Shown: positions 1-8,490, numbered from the stretch's first letter. The stretch: 64,000 bases of DNA from Methanomassiliicoccales archaeon (GCA_013415695.1 JAAEEP010000007.1:38088-102087), one strand, 5' to 3'. Numbers and translations: made by a program. The notes: generated by a model not told the origin, from the letters alone.

Positions 1-1088
1 ATTTTGGCGGCTTGATATCCACAATACTGGATGCAGGCCCCTATGGATATCGTGCTCTGGCAGAACATCTGGGTGTCACTGATTATGAAAAGCCTGCTGT
101 GGCTTACATCTTGAACAGCGTGGCCAATATTGATGAGAGGATCTATCAGAGATTGCACTCTGATTTCAGGCACGTTTTCCCTCCGAACGCCGAGGGACCC
201 ATCACCGTCCACGAGGACGGAACGATGACCGTTGTGCATGGAATCAGATTCAAGCCCCTTGGCAACTGGTATAACCCCTTCGACTTCCCTCTGGGAAATG
301 CGACCACCATCGAGGATATACAGAATTACGGCAAGTGGGCGAACCCCAACGATCCATACTACTTAGAGGGCACTGAGGAGACCCTGAGGCACCTCAAGGA
401 GGATACGGATTGGTCGGTTTACGCTCTCTGCGGATACTGGGGAATGCTGGGACACGCATACGCGTTCGTCGCAGGATTCGATAAGTTCCTGTCCGACATG
501 ATCGTTAACCCGGAATTCTACCACGCCATGATGGAGCACATCCTGGACCTGAACGTGCAGTGGATAGAGAACTACTGGGGGAAGCTTGGTGACTACCCCG
601 ATGTGATCCTGATCGGTGATGATATGGGAGCTCAGGACGGGCCATTTATGCCACCGAGGATGTTCCAGGAATTCGTCAAGCCCTACATGGGCAAGCTGAT
701 CAAGACCATAAAAAAGAACAGCAAGGCCAAGCTCAAACTGCACTCATGTGGCTCGGTATACCAGCTCATCCCTGATCTGATCGACATCGGCGTGGACATA
801 CTGAACCCCATTCAACCTCTGGCCAAGGATATGGCTCCGGCGAAGCTCAAGAAGGAGTTCGGAAGGGACATCGTTCTGCACGGCGGAATCGACGAGCAGA
901 GGATGCTGGCATTCGGCACCAAGGAGGAGGTCATCGAGGGCACCAAGGAGTACCTGAAGATCCTGGCTCCGGGTGGCGGATACATCGCAGCAGCGTCCCA
1001 CAACATCGAGCCCGAGACCGCACCTGAGGTCGCGGTGGCGATGTATGACACCTGCTACGAGTTCGGAAGGTATCCGATACCTCAGTGA
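1..1088 (+). CDS. Uroporphyrinogen decarboxylase-family (MtaA/MtbA/CmuA-like) methyltransferase, 5' end cut by window edge
   Basis: The family covers uroporphyrinogen decarboxylase and the zinc enzymes that move methyl groups between corrinoid proteins and thiols such as coenzyme M. The reading frame is open to the left edge (codons for F-G-G precede the first possible start, TTG at 12), matching the family's N-terminal D-x-G-G segment, so the true start lies outside the window. Visible features are the TIM-barrel core, a KLHSCGS segment at about residues 244-250 (the usual zinc-ligand His/Cys region of the methyltransferase branch), and an LHGGID segment near 295. No other heme genes are near, and DUF1638 follows after a terminator-like hairpin, which favours the methyltransferase branch over heme synthesis. 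Substrate cannot be read from the sequence. Confidence 0.82.
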   Translation, partial: FGGLISTILDAGPYGYRALAEHLGVTDYEKPAVAYILNSVANIDERIYQRLHSDFRHVFPPNAEGPITVHEDGTMTVVHGIRFKPLGNWYNPFDFPLGNATTIEDIQNYGKWANPNDPYYLEGTEETLRHLKEDTDWSVYALCGYWGMLGHAYAFVAGFDKFLSDMIVNPEFYHAMMEHILDLNVQWIENYWGKLGDYPDVILIGDDMGAQDGPFMPPRMFQEFVKPYMGKLIKTIKKNSKAKLKLHSCGSVYQLIPDLIDIGVDILNPIQPLAKDMAPAKLKKEFGRDIVLHGGIDEQRMLAFGTKEEVIEGTKEYLKILAPGGGYIAAASHNIEPETAPEVAVAMYDTCYEFGRYPIPQ

Positions 1089-1108
1089 AGGATTAAGAAA
1101 CGAATTCA

Positions 1109-1135
1109 GGGAGGTCAACCTCCCTTTCAATTTTT
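1109..1135 (+). terminator. Hairpin plus T-rich tail after the methyltransferase gene
   Basis: GGGAGG and CCTCCC pair around a four-base loop (1109-1124), followed by a T-rich run to 1135. It lies 20 bases after the stop codon and about 80 bases before the next start, so it probably ends or attenuates the upstream transcript. Confidence 0.5.
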
Positions 1136-1217
1136 ACATTCCAGGTGGAGCCGAAAACATGATATTCGAAATGTTGTGGTATATGAGCAAGACCTTCGAA
1201 TTACAGGAGGTGATTTC

Positions 1218-2018
1218 GTGGAAGAGAACGGCACACTAGCTATCATCGGCTGCCTCCTCATGGAGGACGAGATGGTTCACGTCATTACTCATGATTCCAG
1301 TATCAAGAGCGTCCTCGTTATAGAGAACGAGGTGAATGACAGCATACTGTCCAAACTCAATGACGGGCTTGAAGGGGTTCCCATCGGGCTGTTGAACGAG
1401 GATGAACTCCAATCACTTCCCAAGAATGATGGGTTCTCGATCCTTGTCTGGATGAAGGACATGGCGCTCCATGAGAGCCCCGAGATACTGAAGAAGGACA
1501 TGATAGAGACCATTCGGAAGCTCAGGGGAACCTGCGATGCCGCCATGCTGTTCTACGGGCTATGCGGGAACGCGCTCAAGGATATTGGCGGCCTATCCAA
1601 AGAAGCGGGGATGCCGGTCACCATACTCAGGGATTCGAGGGGAGAGATCGTGGACGATTGCATCGCTGCTGTCATAGGTGGAAGAGAAGCTTACCAGAAG
1701 ATCGTCAGCAGGGATCTGGGTGTTTTCTTTCTGACACCGATGTGGGCGGAGGTCTGGAGGGAGATGGCAGTGAGAACGAGGGTGGTTCCACCGGGATACG
1801 ATATCAGCCTCTACAAGATGGTACTCCAGAGCTCTGGATACACGAAGGTCATCAAGATCGACACGGGATTGAATGACGCCGAGAAGTTCGAAGATCAAGC
1901 GGTGGAGTTCGCTGAGATATTCGAACTCGAGAAGGTGGACATGAATGGAGATCTGGACCTCGTGAAGGAATCCTACGAGAAGGCGAAGGCCACTATCAAA
2001 GATGAAGTATCCACCTGA
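1218..2018 (+). CDS. DUF1638 family protein
   Basis: About 266 residues. The motif YGLCGNAL and a later DDCIAAVIGG segment are typical of DUF1638, whose members often sit beside corrinoid methyltransferases in methylotrophic archaea and bacteria; no reaction is established. I chose the GTG at 1218 because GGAGGTG lies at 1206-1212 with good spacing, and the protein then begins directly at its conserved TLAIIGC strand; an in-frame ATG at 1176 lacks such a site. Its place after a UroD-like methyltransferase suggests a shared role in methyl or corrinoid metabolism, which is inference from context. Confidence 0.75.
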   Translation: MEENGTLAIIGCLLMEDEMVHVITHDSSIKSVLVIENEVNDSILSKLNDGLEGVPIGLLNEDELQSLPKNDGFSILVWMKDMALHESPEILKKDMIETIRKLRGTCDAAMLFYGLCGNALKDIGGLSKEAGMPVTILRDSRGEIVDDCIAAVIGGREAYQKIVSRDLGVFFLTPMWAEVWREMAVRTRVVPPGYDISLYKMVLQSSGYTKVIKIDTGLNDAEKFEDQAVEFAEIFELEKVDMNGDLDLVKESYEKAKATIKDEVST

Positions 2019-2024
2019 AACATT

Positions 2025-2051
2025 TTGAACGGCACAATCGAAGCCGTTCAA
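2025..2051 (+). terminator. 9-bp stem hairpin downstream of DUF1638
   Basis: TTGAACGGC (2025-2033) and GCCGTTCAA (2043-2051) form a perfect 9-bp stem with a 9-base loop, seven bases after the stop codon. The following bases are AT-rich but not a clean T-run. It separates the methyltransferase/DUF1638 unit from the Fe-S locus. Confidence 0.55.
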
Positions 2052-2186
2052 TTATCATTCTGATTACTCATTGTCGTTATTTTATCTTTCCTTCTATCGA
2101 CCCTCGTTCTTTATCCCGTACATGTACGTCGATGAGATAATGCTGAAAGGCGTCATGTATCATTCGAGACGAAGAGGCTGAAGCAA

Positions 2187-3020
2187 ATGGCAGAGGAAGC
2201 AACAATACCCATGGCTAACGAAGAGGACCTGAAGGTCTTGAGCAATTTGAAGCGAATAAAGCACGTTATCATAGTCATGAGCGGCAAGGGCGGTGTGGGA
2301 AAAAGCACGGTTGCCGCCAACCTTGCGGTCGCACTTTCAATGAAGGGATATGAAACGGGTCTGATGGACGTGGACATTCACGGGCCCAACATCCCAAAGA
2401 TGCTCAAGATAGAGGACGCCGTCATTACTGGAGATAAAACAGGGTTGTACCCTGTTCAGGTACCCCCACACCTAAAGGTGATGTCCATGGCGTTCCTCCT
2501 CCAGGACAGAGACGCCCCTATCATCTGGAGGGGACCCATGAAGATGGGAGCTATAAGGCAGTTCATTGGGGATGTGAAATGGGGTGATCTGGACTACCTC
2601 ATAGTAGACCTTCCCCCAGGTACTGGTGATGAGCCATTGAGCATCGCTCAGCTAATCCCAAAGGCTGATGGCTCCATCGTCGTGACCACCCCGCAGGACG
2701 TGGCACTGCTCGATTCCAGGAAATCGGTCAACTTCTCACGATCGCTCAAGCTGCCCGTAATCGGAATAATCGAGAACATGAGCGGCATGGTCTGCCCTCA
2801 CTGTGGAGAACACATTGACCTGTTCAAGATCGGAGGGGGTAAGAGATCCGCTGAGGAACTTGGCGTTCCCTACTTGGGTGGTGTTCCAATAGATCCCAAG
2901 GTAGTACACTCAGGAGACGATGGCATGCCTATCGTGCTGTACGATTCTGGCTCTCAGGCAGCGAGTGCCTTCATGGAAATCGTGGACAAGATCACCGACA
3001 AACTGAAAAAGAATGATTAA
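2187..3020 (+). CDS. Mrp/ApbC/NBP35-type P-loop ATPase, Fe-S cluster carrier
   Basis: 277 residues. It has the deviant Walker A MSGKGGVGKST (about residues 31-41), the Mrp signatures MDVDIHGPNIP and DLPPGTGDEP, and a C-terminal CPHC pair (near 199-202) that in this family binds a bridging 4Fe-4S cluster at the dimer interface. Mrp/NBP35 proteins hold clusters and hand them to apo-proteins in the cytoplasm, using ATP. It heads a plus-strand series of NifX-like, MinD-ferredoxin, IscU-like and MIP18 genes, all fitting cluster assembly and delivery. Start ATG at 2187; the short N-terminal extension before the P-loop is common in archaeal members. Confidence 0.93.
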   Translation: MAEEATIPMANEEDLKVLSNLKRIKHVIIVMSGKGGVGKSTVAANLAVALSMKGYETGLMDVDIHGPNIPKMLKIEDAVITGDKTGLYPVQVPPHLKVMSMAFLLQDRDAPIIWRGPMKMGAIRQFIGDVKWGDLDYLIVDLPPGTGDEPLSIAQLIPKADGSIVVTTPQDVALLDSRKSVNFSRSLKLPVIGIIENMSGMVCPHCGEHIDLFKIGGGKRSAEELGVPYLGGVPIDPKVVHSGDDGMPIVLYDSGSQAASAFMEIVDKITDKLKKND

Positions 3021-3021
3021 G

Positions 3022-3051
3022 AAAGAGGGGGGGCCCCTTGGCCCCCTCTTT
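3022..3051 (+). terminator. Strong GC-rich hairpin after mrp
   Basis: AAAGAGGGGG and CCCCCTCTTT pair around a GC-rich centre, immediately after the mrp stop codon. It may be a true terminator or a processing signal that sets mrp expression apart from the NifX/MinD genes beginning at 3093. Confidence 0.65.
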
Positions 3052-3092
3052 ACCCAGGAATGGACTTCTGGGATGAAAGGAGGAAATCAAAC

Positions 3093-3479
3093 ATGAAATT
3101 ATGCGTGACATCACAGGGCGACGATCTCGATTCAGAGGTCGACCCCCGGTTCGGAAGATGCGCCTACTTCTTGATAGTGGACACCGTGAGCATGGAGTTC
3201 GAGGCCGTCTTGAACGGGGGAGTGGGCGCGGCAGGCGGTGCTGGTGTCCAGGCCGCACAGGCAGTAGCTGGACTAGGCGCTGAGGCAGTGGCCACCGGCA
3301 ATATTGGACCAAACGCTTTCGAGGCTCTGAGTGCGGCGGGGATTCGCATGTTCACCGGAGCTTCCGGGACGGTGAGAAGAACGGTGGAGGCTTTCAAAAC
3401 GGGCGCACTCAAGGAGACGACCGCTGGCCCTACTACAGGCTCGCACTCAGGAATGAGAGGTGGAAGAGGAAGGATGTGA
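3093..3479 (+). CDS. NifX/NifB-C-terminal-like (dinitrogenase Fe-Mo cofactor biosynthesis domain) protein
   Basis: 128 residues. It starts with the family strand MKLCVTSQG, then DPRFGRCAYFLIVD and a GAEAVATGNIGPNA segment, the fold that binds Fe-S or FeMo-cofactor precursors. ATG at 3093 follows AAAGGAGG at 3077-3083; a longer frame from 3060 is not supported. The C-terminus is a low-complexity Gly/Arg/Met tail. No nif structural genes are visible, so this is likely one of the non-nitrogenase copies that accompany Mrp and MinD-ferredoxin proteins in anaerobes. The bound ligand is unknown. Confidence 0.88.
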   Translation: MKLCVTSQGDDLDSEVDPRFGRCAYFLIVDTVSMEFEAVLNGGVGAAGGAGVQAAQAVAGLGAEAVATGNIGPNAFEALSAAGIRMFTGASGTVRRTVEAFKTGALKETTAGPTTGSHSGMRGGRGRM

Positions 3480-3516
3480 TACTGGGAGGCCCAGATCAAC
3501 TGAAGGAGAGATTCGA

Positions 3517-3876
3517 ATGAAGGTAGCAGTACCGACCAATGGAGAGCGGGGGCTGGACGAAGAGGTTGGCCTCCATTTCGGCAAGGTACCCACATACACA
3601 ATCGTTGACACCCAGACCAACCTTGTCAAGATAGTTGAGAACACCAGCGAACATCGTGGAGGGGTGGGGCTTCCACCGGACCTGATCGCGAAAACCGGTG
3701 CCGATGTCATGATAGTCTTCAATGCGGGAATGAGGGCTATAAATCGACTGCAGGAGCTGGGAATCGATGTCTACACCGGAGCCCAAGGCACGGTGAGGGA
3801 GGCAATAGAAGCGCTCCAGGATGGTAGATTGGAACCTGCAAACGCCCAGAATGCCTGTAAAGAGCATGAGCACTAG
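3517..3876 (+). CDS. NifX-like (dinitrogenase Fe-Mo cofactor biosynthesis domain) protein
   Basis: 119 residues. MKVAVPTNGERGL opens the domain and GLHFGKVPTYTIVD is the ligand-side loop; the C-terminus is short and polar, ending in His/Glu/Cys residues (NACKEHEH) that could bind metal. ATG at 3517 has GAAGGAGAG just upstream. It lies 37 bases after the first NifX-like gene, and the stop nearly touches the next MinD gene, so the three are probably co-transcribed. It resembles its upstream neighbour only at domain level, so this is an old paralogue rather than a recent duplicate. Confidence 0.87.
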   Translation: MKVAVPTNGERGLDEEVGLHFGKVPTYTIVDTQTNLVKIVENTSEHRGGVGLPPDLIAKTGADVMIVFNAGMRAINRLQELGIDVYTGAQGTVREAIEALQDGRLEPANAQNACKEHEH

Positions 3877-3884
3877 TGATAATG

Positions 3885-4727
3885 ATGAAGATAGCCGTCG
3901 CAAGCGGGAAAGGCGGCACGGGAAAGACCACGGTGGCTGTGAACCTCGCCTTGTCCCTCAAGAAGTGTACCCTCGTTGATTGCGATGTGGAGGAGCCAAA
4001 TTGTGCCATTTTCCTCAACACGTCCATGCAGAAATTGGAGGAAGTGAGACTTCCTGTCCCGGTATTCGATCTGGATAGGTGTACCTACTGTGGCAAATGT
4101 GCTGATTTCTGCATGTACAATGCCATCGCGGTCTTTCCCGAAAAGCTGCTGTTCTTCCAAGACATGTGCCATTCTTGTGGTGGATGTGCGATCCTGTGTC
4201 CAGAGAACGCAGTTACCGAATCCACGAGGAAAATTGGTGAGATAGACCACGCCCGCATTGCCGAACTGGACATCTACCAGGGAAAGCTGGAGGTAGGGGA
4301 ACCCCTTGCAGTGCCCATCATCAGGAGAGTCAAGGAGTACGCCAAAGATCATTCCGTGGTGATTTACGATGCCCCTCCCGGGACGGCATGTCCCGTGATT
4401 GACACCCTGAAGGATGCTGACATAGCCCTGCTGGTCACAGAGCCAACGCCGTTCGGCCTACACGATCTGAAGCTTGCCGTCGATGTCGTCAGGAAGATGA
4501 ACATCCCTTTAGGGGTGATAATCAACCGGGATGGAGTGGGCAATGATTGTGTGGATCGCTATTGTGAAGAGGAGGGCATAGAGATCGTCATGCGCATCCC
4601 CAATGATCGCAGGATCGCAGAGATGTACTCGAATGGGATACCTTTCATCTTTGAGTTACAAGAGTACAGGGAGATCATGCTCCAGTCCTATTGGAGGATA
4701 TATCAGATAGCGGAGGCGGGACCGTGA
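3885..4727 (+). CDS. MinD-superfamily P-loop ATPase with inserted 2x[4Fe-4S] ferredoxin domain (first copy)
   Basis: About 280 residues. Walker A is ASGKGGTGKTT at the N-terminus. An inserted bacterial-type ferredoxin (about residues 65-120) carries CTYCGKCADFC and CHSCGGCAILCP, ligands for two 4Fe-4S clusters; DAPPGTACP and VTEPTPFG follow. These paired ATPases are common in anaerobes next to NifX and Mrp genes and are thought to act in cluster assembly or electron-coupled metal insertion; the reaction is not established. Starts at 3876 (GTG), 3882 or 3885 (ATG) are possible; ATG-AAG at 3885 matches the family start. Translation is coupled to the next gene (TGATG overlap). Confidence 0.9.
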   Translation: MKIAVASGKGGTGKTTVAVNLALSLKKCTLVDCDVEEPNCAIFLNTSMQKLEEVRLPVPVFDLDRCTYCGKCADFCMYNAIAVFPEKLLFFQDMCHSCGGCAILCPENAVTESTRKIGEIDHARIAELDIYQGKLEVGEPLAVPIIRRVKEYAKDHSVVIYDAPPGTACPVIDTLKDADIALLVTEPTPFGLHDLKLAVDVVRKMNIPLGVIINRDGVGNDCVDRYCEEEGIEIVMRIPNDRRIAEMYSNGIPFIFELQEYREIMLQSYWRIYQIAEAGP

Positions 4728-5587
4728 TGGAAGTCACTGTGATAAGCGGGAAAGGCGGCACGGGAAAGACCACGCTGGCTGCCGCTTTCGCCTCCCTTGC
4801 CCAGAACGCCGTTCTTGCGGACTGCGACGTGGACGCGGCTGACCTGCACCTTATACTCGATCCACTTGTGGAGGAGCGGAGGGACTTCCTGGGACTGAAG
4901 CTAGCGATCAAGGACGAGGATAAGTGCATCGACTGCGGTCGCTGCCTGGATCACTGCCGATTCTCGGCCATCAGTGAAGATTTCGAGATAATACGCGACA
5001 GCTGTGAGGGATGCGCCGTCTGCCAGCTGGTTTGCCCGGAGGACGCCATCTCGATGGTAGACCGCATATCTGGAGAAGCTTTCATCTCAAGCACTAGGTT
5101 CGGGCCCATGGTGCACGCATCGCTGATGGCTGGAGAGGAGGCATCGGGGAAGCTGGTGGCCATGGTGCGAGAGATGGCAAGGAAGGTCGCTAAGAATAGT
5201 GAGAAGGATCTCGTACTCATAGATGGTCCTCCTGGAATAGGATGCCCGGTGATCGCCGCCATCTCCGGCGTTTCTATGGTCCTTGTGGTTACTGAACCAA
5301 CCCTGTCGGGAATGCACGATCTGGAAAGAGTGCTTGGGGTCGCCGAACACTTCAAAATCCCTTCCGCGGTCATCGTCAACAAGGCCGACATAAATGAGGA
5401 CAACACCAACAAGATAAGGACCTACTGCTCTGAGCGGGATGTACCATTCTTGGGCCGGCTGCCCTACCATGACTCGGCCACGGAATCCATGATCAAGGGA
5501 CAAACACTGATCGAGCATGTCGATAATCCCCTGGCTCCGATCATCAAGGATATGTGGAACAAGATGGAGGAGATCCTGAGTGAGTGA
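4727..5587 (+). CDS. MinD-superfamily P-loop ATPase with inserted 2x[4Fe-4S] ferredoxin domain (second copy)
   Basis: 286 residues, same architecture as the preceding gene: SGKGGTGKTT, a ferredoxin insert with CIDCGRCLDHC and CEGCAVCQLVCP, then DGPPGIGCP and VTEPTLSG. The two are clearly paralogous and probably form a heterodimer, because such genes almost always come as adjacent pairs. ATG at 4727 overlaps the previous stop (TGATG) and follows GGAGGCGGG at 4712-4720. The 3' end overlaps the scaffold gene by 8 bases, so translation is probably coupled through three genes. Confidence 0.9.
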   Translation: MEVTVISGKGGTGKTTLAAAFASLAQNAVLADCDVDAADLHLILDPLVEERRDFLGLKLAIKDEDKCIDCGRCLDHCRFSAISEDFEIIRDSCEGCAVCQLVCPEDAISMVDRISGEAFISSTRFGPMVHASLMAGEEASGKLVAMVREMARKVAKNSEKDLVLIDGPPGIGCPVIAAISGVSMVLVVTEPTLSGMHDLERVLGVAEHFKIPSAVIVNKADINEDNTNKIRTYCSERDVPFLGRLPYHDSATESMIKGQTLIEHVDNPLAPIIKDMWNKMEEILSE

Positions 5588-6023
5588 GAAGGACCCGTTC
5601 GAGAAGGCCATTGAGGAGATACAGGCCAGGATAGTCGAAGATGAGGAACGCCTCTACTCGCCGATCGTATTGAAGGAATCACGGAACCCCTACCACATGT
5701 GGAAGATGGAGGACGCTCATGGCCGGGCCCAGGTTCAGGGGATCTGCGGGGACACCATGTGGATCTACCTGAAGGTCGATGGAAAGACTATCCTGGAGGC
5801 GAGCTTTGAGACCGATGGTTGCGGGGCAACCATGGCCGTGGGGAGCAGGTTGATGAAGATGGTCGAGGGCTTGGAACTCGCAGATGTGCTGATGATGACC
5901 GATGACGATCTAATTGATGAGTTGGGAGGCCTTCCAGAGGACAGCCTGCACTGCGCAGGTCTCGCCGTCTCGACCCTATATAAGGCGGTTGATGACCTAT
6001 ACGCTAAGGGCGTAGTAGGGTAA
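5580..6023 (+). CDS. IscU/NifU-N-like Fe-S cluster scaffold
   Basis: 147 residues. The three scaffold cysteines are visible: GICGDTMWIYLK, TDGCGATMAVGS and LPEDSLHCAGLA. In IscU/NifU these hold the nascent 2Fe-2S or 4Fe-4S cluster. The first motif has G-D-T where IscU usually has an aspartate near the cysteine. Start GTG at 5580 overlaps the upstream gene by 8 bases, with GGAGGAG about 10 bases ahead. No IscS cysteine desulfurase is in the window, so sulfur must come from elsewhere, as in many anaerobic archaea. Confidence 0.88.
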   Translation: MSEKDPFEKAIEEIQARIVEDEERLYSPIVLKESRNPYHMWKMEDAHGRAQVQGICGDTMWIYLKVDGKTILEASFETDGCGATMAVGSRLMKMVEGLELADVLMMTDDDLIDELGGLPEDSLHCAGLAVSTLYKAVDDLYAKGVVG

Positions 6024-6065
6024 AGTTATACTATCCCGCATTCTTACGGTATATAGAGGATAAAA

Positions 6066-6350
6066 TTGAGACGTACGGAGGACGTTCTAAGGACTGAGAT
6101 CATAGAATCCCTGCGTGGGGTGATGATTCCCGAGAGCAACGCCTCTGTCTATGACCTAGATCTGGTTCATGATGTGCAAATCAAGGATGGGCATGTCCGG
6201 TTGATCTTCTCTCCCGGGGCAATGCTGTGTTCCAGCGTTCAGGTAGCCTTCAGCATTAAACAAGCGGTGGGATCCGTTTCCGGAGTTCGCAAGGTCGAAA
6301 TTCACGTGGCGGACTACGAGAGGGTAGTTCTATCAAAGAATGTTGATTGA
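6066..6350 (+). CDS. MIP18/DUF59-family Fe-S assembly protein
   Basis: 94 residues. The fold pattern (N-terminal helix with RTEIIESLRGV, a YDLDLVHDVQIKDGHVRL strand pair, then a single cysteine in LCSSVQVAFSIKQAV) matches DUF59/SufT-type proteins that help deliver clusters to target proteins. TTG at 6066 with GAGGA at 6056-6060 is the only good start. It stands 42 bases after the scaffold gene and probably belongs to the same transcript. Assigned by overall pattern rather than by a unique motif. Confidence 0.72.
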   Translation: MRRTEDVLRTEIIESLRGVMIPESNASVYDLDLVHDVQIKDGHVRLIFSPGAMLCSSVQVAFSIKQAVGSVSGVRKVEIHVADYERVVLSKNVD

Positions 6351-6402
6351 GAGTCCTTCCCTGGTTCTTCATATAGGGCGCTGTCCATTCCTTTTTGATA
6401 TC

Positions 6403-6726
6403 ATGAGGATAGCAGTCTCTGCTGAGGAACCATCACTTGACTCGGAGATAGGGGAGGATCTTGGCCACTCCCCTTATTTCCTGGTTGTGGACACTGAAAC
6501 CATGGAGTTCGAGTCAGTGGAGAATGAGGCGGTCACCTGGGACATGGGAGCCGGTATGAAGGCTGCGGACATCGTCATTTCATTGGGTGTGGAGGCACTT
6601 ATCACCGGCGCCATAGGAATGCACGGCTACTCCAAGCTATCCAAGGCCAATATCATGGTGGCCAGTGAGGATGAGGGCAAGATAAGGGATCTGATAGAGA
6701 TTTTCAAGAGAAGGCACGGCCTCTGA
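6403..6726 (+). CDS. NifX-like (dinitrogenase Fe-Mo cofactor biosynthesis domain) protein, third copy
   Basis: 107 residues from MRIAVSAEEPSL. EDLGHSPYFLVVD and GVEALITGAIGMHGYSKL match the NifX/NifB C-terminal fold. An upstream in-frame ATG at 6340 overlaps the preceding gene, but the family start is at 6403. No clear Shine-Dalgarno sequence precedes it, so it may depend on reinitiation after the MIP18 gene. It closes the plus-strand Fe-S locus; convergent with the glycosyltransferase that follows. Confidence 0.85.
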   Translation: MRIAVSAEEPSLDSEIGEDLGHSPYFLVVDTETMEFESVENEAVTWDMGAGMKAADIVISLGVEALITGAIGMHGYSKLSKANIMVASEDEGKIRDLIEIFKRRHGL

Positions 6727-6758
6727 AGAATAGAAATGAACTTAGAGTGTGTCAGAGA

Positions 6759-7832
6759 TCAGTTGTTGATCTCCTTCATCACAGCGTTCTCCAGAGCGAT
6801 ATCTGGTATATGGCCTTGAGCCGAGGATACATTCTGTGAAAGGATGTTCCTTGTCTCGGGCGGCATTTCTCCAAGGAAATCATCCGCACCACGACATTGG
6901 GGCTTCACATCCTGTTTTTCCAGGTAATTCTTGATGCCTCTCAGAAGATCCGAGAGCGAGTTCAGCACAAGTGCACAGATGCACATGACGAATCCGAGGG
7001 TGAACAGGAAAGCAGCAACCACGGTCTGGAAAAGCCACCCCATGCCCCAAATGGTCAACTCAAATAGTGAGAGGAAACCCAATATCAGTCCAACGCATGC
7101 GATAACGAAACCAGGAACGCCAATCATGAGCAGGGGCCTGTTCTTGCTGACCGTGTTGATTATCCTGCCCATCACGGACAGGCCATGGGTCACTGGGTGC
7201 TTCTTGTGTTTGTTTGGCACATCATAGATAGCGGTAATAGGGACCTCCCTGACTCTGAGCCCCTTCTCCGCGAAATTGCAGATCATATCGGATTCGATAT
7301 TGTACCCCTTCGAATGAAAGTCAAGGTTGGAAATGGCAGTCTTGCTGAGAGCGCGGAAACCGGATTGGGAATCGGTTATGTCGAGCTCACATGCAGCGTT
7401 GGTCAGTCCGTTGAGCACCTTTTGGCCTGCTTTCCGGTAGGCTGGTATTCGATGCTTACTCTCCAGAAAGCGAGAGCCAATTACTAGATCGGATTCCCCA
7501 TTCAGAACGGGAGCGGCAAGTGACGATATCTGTCCCGGATCGTGCTGACCATCCCCATCCATTGTGACAATGGCCTTGAAGCCATTGGTACCAGCATGTC
7601 TGAGTCCAGTCAGCAGTGCGTTTGCCTTCCCAGTGTTCCTTGACATGTCGATGATCTCGGCCCCTGCAAGCCGGGCTATCTCTGATGTCTTGTCAACGGA
7701 TCCATCATTGACTACGATGACGTGCTCACAATGCTTTCTCGCCTCGAGAACCACGCTGCCGATGGAAACCTCCTCGTTGAAAGCAGGTATGACGCAGACT
7801 ATCCCATTCCCTCTGTCACTAATATTGATCAC
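6759..7832 (-). CDS. Family 2 glycosyltransferase with C-terminal membrane segments (polyprenyl-phosphate sugar transferase-like)
   Basis: 357 residues. An N-terminal GT-A domain has IPAFNEEVSIGSVV, VVNDGSVDKT and MDGDGQHDP, with the acceptor-side motif DSQSGFRAL; two hydrophobic segments follow at about residues 232-255 and 265-292. This layout is that of dolichol-phosphate-sugar synthases and their relatives, which build lipid-linked sugars for glycosylation at the cytoplasmic face of the membrane. The start is GTG at 7832. It is divergent from the cupin gene and belongs functionally with the deoxysugar genes at 14-21 kb. Donor sugar is unknown. Confidence 0.88.
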   Translation of the reverse strand: MINISDRGNGIVCVIPAFNEEVSIGSVVLEARKHCEHVIVVNDGSVDKTSEIARLAGAEIIDMSRNTGKANALLTGLRHAGTNGFKAIVTMDGDGQHDPGQISSLAAPVLNGESDLVIGSRFLESKHRIPAYRKAGQKVLNGLTNAACELDITDSQSGFRALSKTAISNLDFHSKGYNIESDMICNFAEKGLRVREVPITAIYDVPNKHKKHPVTHGLSVMGRIINTVSKNRPLLMIGVPGFVIACVGLILGFLSLFELTIWGMGWLFQTVVAAFLFTLGFVMCICALVLNSLSDLLRGIKNYLEKQDVKPQCRGADDFLGEMPPETRNILSQNVSSAQGHIPDIALENAVMKEINN

Positions 7833-8063
7833 CTAGACTTCAGGCTCCCCCCGAAAATTAACAATGACCTCCCATATATCTTTTGTGTTCGTTATCAAGA
7901 TTGGTAATTATGACGGGAACTTGTCAGTTGGATTTCATTATTCCATTTGATAAAAATCAAGATTGATACATTCATTTTACACAAGGGGAATGAGGTCGGA
8001 TCAAGAACACTCATCTCATGAATATGAAAAGGTAAATATCATCTCGGGACTCATGACGGGGAT

Positions 8064-8411
8064 ATGGGATTCAAGGCCGTTCCCTACACTGACGTTGAGC
8101 TTGAGAATGTCACCGAAGAGGGTGCCGAAGGTGCAAAGATCCGGTGGTTGATCTCGAAGAAAGATCAAGCGACAAGATTCGCCATGCGGTATTTCGAGAT
8201 CGCTGAGGGAGGGCACTCCCCCCTTCACACCCATCCTTGGGAGCACGAGGTCTTCGTGATGAAAGGTAAGTGCAAGGTTGTCTGTGACGGTGAGGAGTCC
8301 GTTTTGACCGAGGGAGGTGTGATCTTCGTACCGGAGAACACCAAGCACAACTTCCAGAACATTGGAGAAGGGGAGCTGCACTTCATCTGTGTCGTGCCCA
8401 TGATGGATTAG
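8064..8411 (+). CDS. Single-domain cupin protein
   Basis: 115 residues, one cupin-2 barrel. Motif 1 contains HTHPWEHEVFVMKG (two His and a Glu as metal ligands) and motif 2 contains PENTKHNFQNIG. Such small cupins bind Fe, Mn, Zn or Ni and may be isomerases, dioxygenases or sensors; the sequence alone does not decide. ATG at 8064 follows GGGGAT. The gene is alone on the plus strand, convergent with the DtxR/zinc-ribbon pair. Confidence 0.85.
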   Translation: MGFKAVPYTDVELENVTEEGAEGAKIRWLISKKDQATRFAMRYFEIAEGGHSPLHTHPWEHEVFVMKGKCKVVCDGEESVLTEGGVIFVPENTKHNFQNIGEGELHFICVVPMMD

Positions 8412-8490
8412 AGGGCGGGGCTGAGCGTAAAAGTCGTAGCAGCTTGAACGATAGTTCTTGAGAAAGTCACCTGCGACATGTCAGTTCATG

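Noticed and set aside
3093..6726. Nitrogenase gene cluster
   Set aside because: NifX-like and NifU-like proteins are present but there are no NifH, NifD, NifK, NifE, NifN or radical SAM NifB genes, so this is a general metal-cofactor locus.
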